60,829 bases of DNA, taken from contig JACQWX010000032.1 in NCBI GenBank assembly GCA_016209035.1, positions 1 through 60,829 of the forward strand. Reading direction: 5' to 3'. This document shows, in pieces, positions 32,575 to 41,138 of the stretch. Every line of letters begins with the position of its first letter. Within the stretch, counting starts at the first letter, position 1. The notes below the pieces were generated by a model. That model was not told where the DNA came from. It was given only the letters and a program-made list of their open reading frames with translations, and searched no databases. The stretch comes from Elusimicrobiota bacterium. GTDB taxonomy: Bacteria; Elusimicrobiota; Elusimicrobia; UBA1565; UBA9628. Position numbers and translations under genes: made by a program.

Positions 32575-34563
32575 GTGCGAAGACGGGTCGTCGTAACGGG
32601 ACTGGGCGTCGTCTCGGCCTTGGGCAACAGCAAGGAAACCTTCTGGCGGGGCTTGGTTTCCGGGGACTCGGGCTTTTCCAAGGTCAGAAGCTTCTCCACC
32701 AAGGGCTGGCGCACCGAGGTCGGCGCCGAGGTCCGGGGTTTCTCACCCAGGAACGCCAAGGCCTTCGCCCTCCATGCCTCCCGCGAAGCCCTCAAGGACG
32801 CGGGCCTCGATGTCCGGGCCGTCGCTCCGAGCCGCGCCGGCGTGGCCCTGGGCACCACGACCGGCGAATTCTTGAGAATCGAGACGGAGATCCTCCATTA
32901 CATCAAGGGCCGGCGGACCTTGGCCCGGACGCTCAAGGCGGTCTTCCCGCATTACCCTGGATCCATCTCGGCCGCCATCGGGCGGAGGTTCGGGTTCAGA
33001 GGTCCACACCGGGTTCTTACTACAGCCTGCTCGGCCGGCAACGCCGCCATCGCGTTCGCTATCGAGAAAATCGCGGGGGACCAAGCCGACTTGATGCTGG
33101 CCGGCGGGGTGGACGTCTTCAGCGACCTGTGCTTCGCGGGATTCAACCGCCTTCTGGCAGTGGCCCCGGAGGTCTGCGCTCCGTTCTCAAAGGACAGGAA
33201 GGGTCTCATCCCCGGCGAGGGATGCGCCGTCCTGGCGCTGGAGGAACTCGAATCGGCCCGCAAGCGGGACGCGCGGATTTACGCCGAACTGCTGGGCTAC
33301 GGTGTGAGCTCCGACGCCTTGCACCCCACCGTGCCGGACGCGGGCGGGATCGCCCGAGCCATCGCCGGGTGCTTGGCCGGCTGCGGGCTGTCCCCCGCCG
33401 AGGTGGACTACATCAGCGCGCACGGCACCGGAACGGACTTGAACGACCGCGTCGAAACCGCGGCCATCCGCGCGGTCCTCGGCGACCGGGCCGCCCTGGT
33501 CCCGGTGTCCTCCATCAAGTCCATGCTGGGCCACGCCATGGGAGCCGCCAGCGCGCTCGAGGCAGCCGCCTGCTGCCTGAGCATCGAGAGAGGGGTCCTG
33601 CCTCCGACTATGAACCATGTCCCTGGCGACCCCGAGTGCGATCTAGACTATGTCCCGAACAAGGCCCGCAAGACCGACCCCAAGGTCATCGTGTCCAACG
33701 CTTTCGCGTTCGGCGGCAGCAACGCGGTCATCGCCCTGGCCAAGCCTGGAGCACGTCCCGCGGTCAAGGCCGGGGGGACCGAAGACGCGCTCGATGTCGA
33801 GCGGGCCAGGGTGGTGGTCACGGGGCTCGGCCGCGCCGACGAGCCCGACCCCCTGGCCTTGGCCGAGGCTCTCCTGCCGGACACGGACCTCCGCTACCTC
33901 GACCGCCCGATGGCGTACGCCTTGGCCGCGGCCAAGAGGGCCTTCGACGACGCGGGGCTCGACCCCGGGCTCTTGGGCGACGACGGGGGAGTCATCCTCG
34001 ACGCGTCGGGCGAGCTCGACAGCCTGCTGCCGTTCTACAGGGACCTGGACCTCTCCGGACCCCTCGGCGTGGAGCCGAGGCTCTTCCCCAATGTCCTCAA
34101 CTCCGCCGCGGCCAACCGGGTCGCGATCGTCTTCGGCCTGAGGGCGCTCAGCTGGACTATCGCCGGCTCCCATCCCGGCGGCGAGAGCGCGCTCGTGTGC
34201 GCGGCCGATTTCTTGCGCCGCGCGGGCCGCGGAGTATTCCTCGCCGGCAGCGTCCAGGCGGACCCCGTCCCTCCCGCCGGCGCGGGAGACGGCCGTCCTT
34301 CCTCCGCCGCGGCGTCGGGCAGCGCTTTCATGATGGTGGTCGAGACTCTCGCGGGAGCCGGTCGCCGGAGCGCCCGGGTCATCGCTGAACTGGAGGGTTA
34401 CGAGGAGGGCTTCGATCCGAAGGCGCGGTTCCGGCGCACGGGGAGGGATCCCCGGCTCGAGGACGCCTTCCGGAGATCGCCGGGCAAGCCGGGCCGGGCG
34501 GAGCTCTCGTTCGACGGCTGGTGGGGCGGGAAGATCAAGCTGAAGCTAGGAAGATCATGCTGA
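32575..34563 (+). CDS. Ketosynthase fused to a truncated chain-length-factor-like domain
   Basis: 662 residues from GTG 32575. Residues 1-400 are a complete FabF-type ketosynthase with Cys152 (TTACSAGNAA), His283 (SAHGTGTD), Lys315 and His320 (SIKSMLGHAMG). Residues 415-662 repeat the thiolase fold (RARVVVTGLGRADEPDPLALAE) but lack the Cys (SWTIAGSHPGGESAL) and the HGTGT half, so they resemble a shortened chain-length factor. It should condense malonyl-carrier units onto an acyl starter. It overlaps the adenylation gene by 7 bp and opens the plus-strand half of the biosynthetic cluster. Confidence 0.88.
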   Translation: MRRRVVVTGLGVVSALGNSKETFWRGLVSGDSGFSKVRSFSTKGWRTEVGAEVRGFSPRNAKAFALHASREALKDAGLDVRAVAPSRAGVALGTTTGEFLRIETEILHYIKGRRTLARTLKAVFPHYPGSISAAIGRRFGFRGPHRVLTTACSAGNAAIAFAIEKIAGDQADLMLAGGVDVFSDLCFAGFNRLLAVAPEVCAPFSKDRKGLIPGEGCAVLALEELESARKRDARIYAELLGYGVSSDALHPTVPDAGGIARAIAGCLAGCGLSPAEVDYISAHGTGTDLNDRVETAAIRAVLGDRAALVPVSSIKSMLGHAMGAASALEAAACCLSIERGVLPPTMNHVPGDPECDLDYVPNKARKTDPKVIVSNAFAFGGSNAVIALAKPGARPAVKAGGTEDALDVERARVVVTGLGRADEPDPLALAEALLPDTDLRYLDRPMAYALAAAKRAFDDAGLDPGLLGDDGGVILDASGELDSLLPFYRDLDLSGPLGVEPRLFPNVLNSAAANRVAIVFGLRALSWTIAGSHPGGESALVCAADFLRRAGRGVFLAGSVQADPVPPAGAGDGRPSSAAASGSAFMMVVETLAGAGRRSARVIAELEGYEEGFDPKARFRRTGRDPRLEDAFRRSPGKPGRAELSFDGWWGGKIKLKLGRSC

Positions 34564-36287
34564 CGCAGACGCTCGCAGGCTGGCTCGCCGAGGCACGCCT
34601 GAAGCACCCCCGCCGCCTGGCACTGGCTTGGCGGGGTCGGGAGTATTCCTATGCCCGGCTCTACGCCGAGGCTTCGGCGCTGGCCGGGGAGCTCCGCGAC
34701 CTGGGGGTCGAGCCGTCGGACAAGGTGGCGGTCTACCTGGAGCGGTCCGCTCGCGCCGTCGTCGCCATCCACGCCTGCCTGATGCTGGGCGCCTGCTATG
34801 TTCCCATTGATCCCCAGAACCCCTGGCTGAGGCTCCTCGGGCTGATCGAGGACTGCCGGGCCCGCGCGCTCGTCACCGCTTCGAGGCTGCTGCCGAGCGG
34901 CGAGCCGGTCCCGACGGCCGTCAGGCTCATCTTGGTGGACCGCCCTCACGGGGCGTGCGGCGCAGGCCCGAAGCGTCGCGCCGACGGCCGCGCCGTCCCG
35001 GCGTCCGACGCCGCCTACGTCCTCTATACCTCGGGCTCGACCGGGACCCCCAAGGGCGTCCTCATGACGAACCGGAACGCCGCCGCTTTCGTCGGATGGG
35101 CGCATCGGGAGTTCCGGATCCGGCCGTCGGACCGGATCGCCAACCTCGCACCCTTCCAGTTCGACCTGAGCGTCTTCGACCTCTTCAATTCGTGCCGGGC
35201 CGGGGCTTCGCTGCACATCATCCCCTACCCGGACAGCCTCTTCGCCCCCCGAATCGCGCGCTTCCTGGCCAAGCGGCGCATCTCCGTCTTCTACACGGTC
35301 CCCTCGGTGCTCACGGCCGTCGAGTCCCTGGGATCGATGGGCCCCGGCGTCTTCCCGGACCTTCGCCTGCTCCTCTTCGCTGGCGAGGTGCTGTCCCCCA
35401 GAGTACTTCGGTCCTGGATGGAGCTGGCACCCCGCGCGGCCTTCTACAACCTCTACGGCCCGACCGAGACCAACGTGTGCCTGTTCCATCGGGCGCCAAG
35501 GCCCTGGCCCGCCGGGGATGCTTCCATCCCCATCGGCCGCCCGCTGCCCGAGACCAAGGTCTTGGTCTGCCGGGAGAAGGGGGGCGCAACCGCTCCCGGC
35601 GAGCGAGGGGAGCTCTGGGTGAAGGGGCCCACCGTGATGGAACGATATGCCGGCGGCTCGACCGGACCCAGGAAGAAGGGGTTCTACGGGACCGGCGACA
35701 TCGTGTCGCTTGGGGAAGACGGCTCCTACCGTTTCTGGGGACGCAGGGACGACCAGGTCAAGGTGCGGGGCTACCGGGTGGACCTCAAGGAAGTGGAAGC
35801 CGCGCTAGCCGCCCTGCCCGAGACGGCGCAGGCGGCGGTCACTACGGCCGACGAAGGAGGACGGTTGGTCCTGGTCGCCCATGTGACGGCCAAGCCCGGC
35901 CGCCGGCCCAGCGAGAAGCGCCTCCTCAAGGCCCTGGCCCGGAGGCTGCCGTCCTACATGATCCCTTCCAAGGTCGTCCTGCGCGACCGCCTGCCGCGCC
36001 TGCCCACCGGGAAGGTCGACCGGCGGTCGCTGGCCGGGTCCGCGGCCGCCGGGGTCTCAACCGCCCAGGTGCGAAGCCTGCTCGAGGGCAAGATCCTGCG
36101 CGGCCGGAGCCTGCGCGACGACGAGTCCTTCTGGGGATCCGGGGCCCTCGATTCGCTCGACCTGCTGCAGTTCGTCCACCATCTCGAAGCCGCGTTCTCG
36201 TTGAGAATCCCGGAGACGGACGTGACCCCGGAGGTCTTCTCCTCCATCGAATCCGTGAGCCGCTACCTTGGAAAGAAAGCAAGATAG
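34557..36287 (+). CDS. Amino-acid-type adenylation enzyme with C-terminal carrier domain
   Basis: 576 residues from ATG 34557 (ribosome site AGGAAG). ANL-superfamily motifs are complete: YVLYTSGSTGTPKGV, FYNLYGPTETNVC, GTGDIV, and the C-terminal lysine in RLPTGKVDRR. The segment AFVGWAHREFRI...NLAPFQFDLSVFDLF resembles stand-alone ligases that load proline in pyrrole pathways, but specificity cannot be fixed by eye. Residues about 500-576 are a carrier domain with the phosphopantetheine serine in GSGALDSLDLLQ. Next to an acyl-CoA dehydrogenase homologue, the simplest model is activation of an amino acid followed by oxidation on the carrier. Confidence 0.88.
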   Translation: MLTQTLAGWLAEARLKHPRRLALAWRGREYSYARLYAEASALAGELRDLGVEPSDKVAVYLERSARAVVAIHACLMLGACYVPIDPQNPWLRLLGLIEDCRARALVTASRLLPSGEPVPTAVRLILVDRPHGACGAGPKRRADGRAVPASDAAYVLYTSGSTGTPKGVLMTNRNAAAFVGWAHREFRIRPSDRIANLAPFQFDLSVFDLFNSCRAGASLHIIPYPDSLFAPRIARFLAKRRISVFYTVPSVLTAVESLGSMGPGVFPDLRLLLFAGEVLSPRVLRSWMELAPRAAFYNLYGPTETNVCLFHRAPRPWPAGDASIPIGRPLPETKVLVCREKGGATAPGERGELWVKGPTVMERYAGGSTGPRKKGFYGTGDIVSLGEDGSYRFWGRRDDQVKVRGYRVDLKEVEAALAALPETAQAAVTTADEGGRLVLVAHVTAKPGRRPSEKRLLKALARRLPSYMIPSKVVLRDRLPRLPTGKVDRRSLAGSAAAGVSTAQVRSLLEGKILRGRSLRDDESFWGSGALDSLDLLQFVHHLEAAFSLRIPETDVTPEVFSSIESVSRYLGKKAR

Positions 36288-36304
36288 GCCCTCCTCGCCC
36301 CCCC

Positions 36305-36333
36305 TTGATTTGGGGACGGGTTTCTGTTAACCT
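36305..36333 (+). promoter_or_regulatory. Internal promoter before the DUF104 antitoxin gene
   Basis: TTGATT (36305-36310), 17 bp, TAACCT (36328-36333), 13 nt before ATG 36347. This gives the inserted toxin-antitoxin remnant its own transcript inside the biosynthetic operon. Confidence 0.5.
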
Positions 36334-36346
36334 ATGAGAAATTCCC

Positions 36347-36580
36347 ATGACCCAACTAATCAACGCCGTATACCAGCACGGAATTCTCAAGCCCCTCGAC
36401 CCGCTGCGGCTTTCCGAGAAGGAAAAGGTGTACTTGATGGTTACGCCCATGGCAGAATGGAAGAAGGAATTGGGCGCTGTTTTGCGCAACGTACATAAGC
36501 GCACATCCAGATTCTCCTCAAGAGAAGTTGAATCCGATATAACGAGGGCCCTGCGCTCGGTTCGCCAAAAGACCAAGTGA
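36347..36580 (+). CDS. DUF104/AF2212-like antitoxin
   Basis: 77 residues. The N-terminus QLINAVYQHGILKPLDPLRLSEKEKVYLMV is the typical DUF104 strand arrangement; these proteins pair with PIN-domain RNase toxins. The C-terminus is basic and helical. Its stop overlaps a GTG that opens a truncated PIN frame. The codon use (AAT, ATA, TTG, GAA) is more AT-rich than in the neighbours, suggesting recent transfer. It interrupts the plus-strand biosynthetic operon. Confidence 0.75.
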   Translation: MTQLINAVYQHGILKPLDPLRLSEKEKVYLMVTPMAEWKKELGAVLRNVHKRTSRFSSREVESDITRALRSVRQKTK

Positions 36581-36663
36581 TCGTTTTGGTGGACTCCAGC
36601 GTCTGGATTTCGGCTTTCTTGACGCCTTCCATTCCGACCCCATGGCGGGTAACCCGGCAATAG
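36577..36663 (+). pseudogene. Truncated PIN-domain toxin remnant
   Basis: GTG 36577 overlaps the antitoxin stop and opens VIVLVDSSVWISAFL, the classic first strand of a PIN RNase with its first catalytic Asp. The frame then changes to TPSIPTPWRVTRQ and stops at 36661. About 100 residues with the other acidic sites are missing, so no RNase activity is possible. Confidence 0.75.
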
Positions 36664-36667
36664 GCCC

Positions 36668-37816
36668 ATGAGACCTGCGGTGGAACAGTTCGCGGCCCGG
36701 ACGGCCGCCGTGGCCGCCGGGCTCAAGCTCGACCAAGCCGGGGGGCTCTCGCCCAGCCGCTTCCTCCAGGCATGGAAGGCGCTCGGACGCCTCGGGCTCC
36801 TTGGGCTTCCGTTCCCCGCGAAGTTCGGCGGCTCCGGGAGGTCCTTGTCGGAGACCGCGATCGCCCTCGAGTCCCTGGGCAGGCACGCGGGGTTCAACTG
36901 CCTGGCCTTGTCCGTCGGAGCGCAGATGTGGGCGGTCCAGACGCCGCTGCTCAAGTTCGGGTCTCCCGAGCAGAAGCGTAGGTTCCTCGCGCCTCTGTGC
37001 CGCGGCCGGGCGAGGGCCGCCCCCGCGGTGACGGAGAAGGAAGCCGGCTCCGACGTGCTCGGCATGAAGGGCATGGCCGAGCGGCGGGGGGCCTCCTATC
37101 TGGTGAACGCGCAGAAATCCTGCGTCACCCACGCGCCGCTCGCGGATTTCTTCCTCGTGTGGGTCCGCCTCGCCGGGCGCCAAGGCCCCATGAGCCTCGA
37201 CTGCTTCGTGGTGCCCAGGAATACCCGCGGTCTGACGACGGCGGCGTTTCGCTGGGAGATGGGACCCGCGGGCGCTGTGTCCGGCACGGTGAGCCTCAAG
37301 GACTGCGTCCTCCCCGCATCCGCACGCCTGGGCCGCGAGTGCCAGGGCCTGACGGTCTTCCTCTACGCCATGGCCCAGGAGCGCCGGCTCATCCTGGCGC
37401 CCGCCGTCGGCGCGATGGAAAGGCGCCTCGAGGAAACCGCGCAGTTCGCCCGAAAGCGCCAGCAGTCGGGCCGCCCCATCGCCTCCTTCCAGGCCGTGGC
37501 GCATCGCTTGGCCGACATGAAGATCCGCCTCGAGGCCTCCCGAGCCCTGCTCAGGCAGGCATGTCTGGAGCACGAAGACGCCTTCGAGGCCGGAGGCCGG
37601 GAGCCCGACGACGGGCGCTGCGCAGCTGTCAAGGCCTTCCTCAGCGAATCCTGGGTCGCCAACTGCCTCGACGCCGTCGAGATCCGCGGCGCGGCCGGGT
37701 GCCTGGACGCGGGCTTGAGAGCCGAGCTCGGGGCCGCGCTCTCAAGCCGCCTCATGTCCGGGACGAACGATATCCAGAAGAACCTGATCGCGCAGCGATT
37801 AGGCCATGTTCACTGA
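36668..37816 (+). CDS. Acyl-CoA dehydrogenase-family flavoprotein (probable acyl-carrier oxidase)
   Basis: 382 residues, the normal family length. FAD and substrate motifs are present: VTEKEAGSDVLGMKG, YLVNAQKSCVTHAPLAD, and the C-terminal RGAAGCLDAGLRAE and MSGTNDIQKNLIAQ. The latter has Ser-Gly where many members carry the catalytic Glu, so the base may lie elsewhere, as in the isovaleryl/pyrrole-pathway branch. With the neighbouring adenylation-carrier protein it may oxidise a carrier-bound prolyl or similar group. It overlaps the methyltransferase gene by 11 bp. Confidence 0.85.
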   Translation: MRPAVEQFAARTAAVAAGLKLDQAGGLSPSRFLQAWKALGRLGLLGLPFPAKFGGSGRSLSETAIALESLGRHAGFNCLALSVGAQMWAVQTPLLKFGSPEQKRRFLAPLCRGRARAAPAVTEKEAGSDVLGMKGMAERRGASYLVNAQKSCVTHAPLADFFLVWVRLAGRQGPMSLDCFVVPRNTRGLTTAAFRWEMGPAGAVSGTVSLKDCVLPASARLGRECQGLTVFLYAMAQERRLILAPAVGAMERRLEETAQFARKRQQSGRPIASFQAVAHRLADMKIRLEASRALLRQACLEHEDAFEAGGREPDDGRCAAVKAFLSESWVANCLDAVEIRGAAGCLDAGLRAELGAALSSRLMSGTNDIQKNLIAQRLGHVH

Positions 37817-38660
37817 CCCCGTTCTCAAGAGGCGCCTCACCCGCTTCTTTGACCCCGGCAGCCTCCTCGGGCCGCCGACCACGAGGGACCTGCTGGGCCT
37901 CTACCGGGAGTACCGTCTCGACCCGAGGTCGGCGCATCCCCGGCTCTACGAGTCGGAGTCCCTCGCGCACCTGAGCCATGCCCAGCTGCTCGCCCTGTTC
38001 CAGGCCATGCGCATCCGCAGGGAGCACCGCGTGCTCAGCCTCGGGGAAGGCAACGGCGCCGTCTCGCGGGTGCTGGTCAAGACCATGGGCTGCCGCGTGA
38101 CGGGCGTCGATTTCAACCGCCGCCTCGTCGTCAGCGCGAGGAGCCTGGCCAAGGTCCACGGCGTGGAGCGCAGGGTCGAGTATCTCCAGCAGGACGTCCA
38201 GGCGCTGCGGCTCGGCAAGCGCAGGTTCAACCGCCTCTACTGCCACGAGACCATGTGCCATTGGCAGGATAAGGCGCTCGCCTTGAGCGGGGCCCTGCCC
38301 CGCCTCGAGCGTGGGGCCGTGGTGGGCATCCACGATTGGCTCAGGGGAGACAAGGGAAGCTTGGACGAAGGCCTGCGGCGCCTGCCGGCCCTCGGCCGCA
38401 TGTACGCCAAGCGGATATGGTTCCAGTCAACGCTCGCGGAGTTGGCCGGCCTGCTGCGCCGCCTCGGATTGGAGGTCCTCGTCACCGAGGACCTCACCGA
38501 CGCCGTGGACGCGGGTCTGAGGAAGCGCCTGGCCTTCATCGAGGCGGTGTCCCACTCCGCGGGAGACCGGGCCCGCCGCGCGGCGCGGTCTTTCAGGGCC
38601 GTGCTGCCGGCCCACTACGCCTACCTGCGCTACGGCCGCGTCATCGCCCGGCGCCGCTAG
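37806..38660 (+). CDS. SAM-dependent methyltransferase, copy 1
   Basis: 284 residues. The Rossmann-fold motif I is RVLSLGEGNGAVSRVL, motif II VTGVDFNRRLVVSARSL, then VEYLQQDVQALRL and FNRLYCHETMCHWQDKALAL. The last resembles the small-molecule class that includes sterol and sarcosine methyltransferases. It shares its length (284 residues) and most motifs with the methyltransferase at 41139-41993, so they are paralogues. It ends the plus-strand cluster half and meets the FAD gene tail to tail with a 4-bp overlap. Confidence 0.9.
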   Translation: MFTDPVLKRRLTRFFDPGSLLGPPTTRDLLGLYREYRLDPRSAHPRLYESESLAHLSHAQLLALFQAMRIRREHRVLSLGEGNGAVSRVLVKTMGCRVTGVDFNRRLVVSARSLAKVHGVERRVEYLQQDVQALRLGKRRFNRLYCHETMCHWQDKALALSGALPRLERGAVVGIHDWLRGDKGSLDEGLRRLPALGRMYAKRIWFQSTLAELAGLLRRLGLEVLVTEDLTDAVDAGLRKRLAFIEAVSHSAGDRARRAARSFRAVLPAHYAYLRYGRVIARRR

Positions 38661-39619
38661 GCGCCGGAGGCGGTCAATAGCTGGATGGCCCTGAGGTAGC
38701 GCTGGGGGAACCCCTTCAAGCCCCTCAGCATGCAGCCGGCCAGGAGCGCGCCGCTGGCCAGGGCGAAGGAGATCCCCTCGGGGCTGACCAGACCGGCCGC
38801 CTCGCCAACCAGGGCGGCCCCGCCGTCGCCGAGGAACACTTCCCGTCTCGGCCCTGACCGGGAGTACATCGCCCCGCAGCGTCTCACCGGCCGCCCCAGG
38901 CTGAAGCCGAACCGCGCTAGCCGCCCCTTGAACAGCTCAAACCTCCCGGCCGCTCCCGGCCCAGGCCGCAGGGCCGCTCCCACGACCAGCTCGCCGTCCT
39001 TGGGGATCGCCCACCCGCAGTAGTCGGTGGTCCGTCTGTCGAGGACGATCGAGGCGTGCGGCCTCGGCCGGACGCATCGGAACCATTCCTGGATGGCCAG
39101 GTACGCGGGCGGAGCCGGGCGGCCGGGGAACAGCTGCCTGCGCACCGCGGAGCCGGCCCCGTCGGCGGCCACGACCACCGCCGCAGCCGCCCGGAGGCGC
39201 CGCCCGGCGGCATTGGTGAAGGCCACCTCGTGGCCGGACCCGGCGCGGCGGCAACCACGCACGGTGCAGTCGAAGGCCGTCTTCACCCGGGCCGGCACGA
39301 GCGACACCAGCCAGCGGTCGAAAGCGTCCCGATCCACGTTGGCGTAGCGCCGGGAAAGGAAGCGTTGGGTCCGGGAGTCCATATCGATGAGGCGCAGCGC
39401 GGACACCTGCGGCTCGACGAGGACTTTCCCGGGCAGGGGACGGCCCAGCGAGGCTAGCACCCTCTGGCCGTCCTGCGCCACAAGGCCCGCGCAGCACTTG
39501 ACCCGGCCCGAGGCCCCGAAGGTCCGCTTGTCCAGCAGCAAGACGCTGTAGCGCCCCCCCAGGAGCCGGGCCGCCGTCGCTCCGGCGGGCCCGGCCCCGA
39601 TGATCGCGATGTCGTACAT
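38657..39619 (-). CDS. Geranylgeranyl-reductase-family FAD oxidoreductase
   Basis: 320 residues. The N-terminal dinucleotide motif is IAIIGAGPAGATAARLL, followed by VKCCAGLV, where this family usually has a Cys-rich active-site segment. VVVAADGAGSAVRRQL and the FAD-binding LVGEAAGLVSPEGISFALASG are complete. Relatives reduce isoprenoid double bonds or act as halogenases/monooxygenases on carrier-bound substrates; the reaction here is open. Its ATG overlaps the carrier protein stop, so the two are coupled and a carrier-bound substrate is plausible. Confidence 0.85.
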   Translation of the reverse strand: MYDIAIIGAGPAGATAARLLGGRYSVLLLDKRTFGASGRVKCCAGLVAQDGQRVLASLGRPLPGKVLVEPQVSALRLIDMDSRTQRFLSRRYANVDRDAFDRWLVSLVPARVKTAFDCTVRGCRRAGSGHEVAFTNAAGRRLRAAAAVVVAADGAGSAVRRQLFPGRPAPPAYLAIQEWFRCVRPRPHASIVLDRRTTDYCGWAIPKDGELVVGAALRPGPGAAGRFELFKGRLARFGFSLGRPVRRCGAMYSRSGPRREVFLGDGGAALVGEAAGLVSPEGISFALASGALLAGCMLRGLKGFPQRYLRAIQLLTASGA

Positions 39620-39891
39620 CAGCCCTTGGGCCAGTTCTTCTCCACGGCCTTGACGAAACCCCCCATGTCGTCGATCTTCTTGAGCTCACCCTCGGGGATC
39701 CTCAGCCCGAACTTCTTCTCCGCCGCGGCCACGATCTGGAGGATGTCGAGGGAGTCGATCCCGAGCTGCATGATCATGGAGACCCCTTCCACGACCATGT
39801 CCGGCTTGACCGCCACCTTCTTGCGCTTGAGCACGTCCATGACGAGCTGGTGGACGGCCTTGCGCACCTCTTCTTTATTGAACGCTGGCAT
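39619..39891 (-). CDS. Stand-alone acyl/peptidyl carrier protein
   Basis: 90 residues with a GGAGG ribosome site. The phosphopantetheine serine is in QLGIDSLDILQIVAAAEKKFG. Helices before and after match ACP folds. It is the free carrier of the cluster, in addition to the one fused to the adenylation enzyme. It sits between a radical SAM gene and the FAD reductase gene, so it may hold the chain while these enzymes modify it. Confidence 0.93.
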   Translation of the reverse strand: MPAFNKEEVRKAVHQLVMDVLKRKKVAVKPDMVVEGVSMIMQLGIDSLDILQIVAAAEKKFGLRIPEGELKKIDDMGGFVKAVEKNWPKG

Positions 39892-39930
39892 CGGAAGCCC
39901 TCCTCGGATGTCCCTTCATGATACTGAGAT

Positions 39931-41133
39931 TCATTCCTCCAGACCCTGGGCAGGCAGGACCCTGCGCAGGAGGCGCGCCATCCGGGCGCGCTGTGGGTCT
40001 TCTTTGTAGAACTCCCGCCAGGCCCATTGGCAGCCTTCCTCCAGAGCCTCCGGCGTCATCTTCGCGGGGCAAAACACCGCCTCCTCCGCGTTGTAGCGGC
40101 TCCAGTCCTCGTGGATGAGGCGGCCCGACCGCTTCATCTCGTCGAAGACCGCGGTCCCGGGGAAAGGGGTCATGACCGTGAACTCGGCGATCTCCACCCC
40201 GGCCTCCAAGAGGTAGTCCACCATGCGGCGGAAGATGCCCGGGCCGTGGCTGTCCACGCCCAGCAGCACCGTGGCCTCGACGCCGATGCCAACCTCGTGG
40301 AAGGCCCGCACCTTGCGCCGGAACCCGTCGGAAAGGCTCACCACGGCTTGGTAGACGTACCAGCACCCGGCTTGCGCGGCCAGGCGGGCGAGTTCTGGGC
40401 TCGACGAGACGCAATGGCCGACCCAGCGCTTGCCCGAGGCCTTCAAGGTCTCGAAGAGCGCCCGCTCATGGATCTCATCCTGCTCCAGGGCGTTGTCCAC
40501 GATATAGAGCCGGTCGTTGGGGATGGCGGCCAGTTCCACCGCCACCGCGCCGAGGTCCCGGGGCCGGAAGCCCTTGCCCGAGAAGCCGGACACGACGCAG
40601 GGAAAGCACCCCATCCTGCAGCCGCGCGCGGTCTCCACGAGGTCCACCATGCGCAGGCCCCGGTAGGAGTACTCACCCCCTGCCAGGAGGTCCCGCCGCG
40701 GCGACGGGATCTCCCGGCCGGACGCGAAACCCTCCCTCCGGTAGACCGGCTGGAGCCTCCCCTGGGACGCGTCCGAAACGGCACTCGGCCAGACTCCCTC
40801 GGCCTCTCCCAGCACCACCGCGTCCGCGTGCTTGCGCGCCTCACCACCGACGCAGGTCGCGGCCACGCCCCCCATGGCCACGGGGACGCCGCGGGAGCGA
40901 TAATGGTCGGCGATCTCGTAGGCGCGCGAGAGCTGGCAGGTCAGCATCGCGCCCACGCCCACGAGGTCGGGCCGGTCGTCGAGGTCGATGGGGCCCGCGT
41001 TCTCGTCGGCCAGGGAGACCTCGTGGCCGGCAGGGGTCAGCGCCGCCACGACCGCCAGGCCCAAGGGGGGCAGGATGAACGGGGTCTGCTGGCGCAGGCG
41101 CTTCCAGGCCGGGTAGACGAGCTTGATGCGCAA
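39931..41133 (-). CDS. B12-binding-type radical SAM enzyme, copy 1
   Basis: 400 residues from TTG 41133; a GGAGG that overlaps the preceding stop region supports this rare start. The N-terminal half looks like a cobalamin-binding Rossmann domain (LPPLGLAVVAALTPAGHEVSLADEN). The radical SAM cluster motif is CRMGCFPC, followed by YIVDNALEQDE and a C-terminal (VMTPFPGTAVFDEMKRSGRL). Such enzymes methylate unreactive carbons or rearrange chains. It is a paralogue of the enzyme at 42103 and is coupled to a methyltransferase just upstream. Confidence 0.9.
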   Translation of the reverse strand: MRIKLVYPAWKRLRQQTPFILPPLGLAVVAALTPAGHEVSLADENAGPIDLDDRPDLVGVGAMLTCQLSRAYEIADHYRSRGVPVAMGGVAATCVGGEARKHADAVVLGEAEGVWPSAVSDASQGRLQPVYRREGFASGREIPSPRRDLLAGGEYSYRGLRMVDLVETARGCRMGCFPCVVSGFSGKGFRPRDLGAVAVELAAIPNDRLYIVDNALEQDEIHERALFETLKASGKRWVGHCVSSSPELARLAAQAGCWYVYQAVVSLSDGFRRKVRAFHEVGIGVEATVLLGVDSHGPGIFRRMVDYLLEAGVEIAEFTVMTPFPGTAVFDEMKRSGRLIHEDWSRYNAEEAVFCPAKMTPEALEEGCQWAWREFYKEDPQRARMARLLRRVLPAQGLEE

Positions 41134-41138
41134 GGGGC

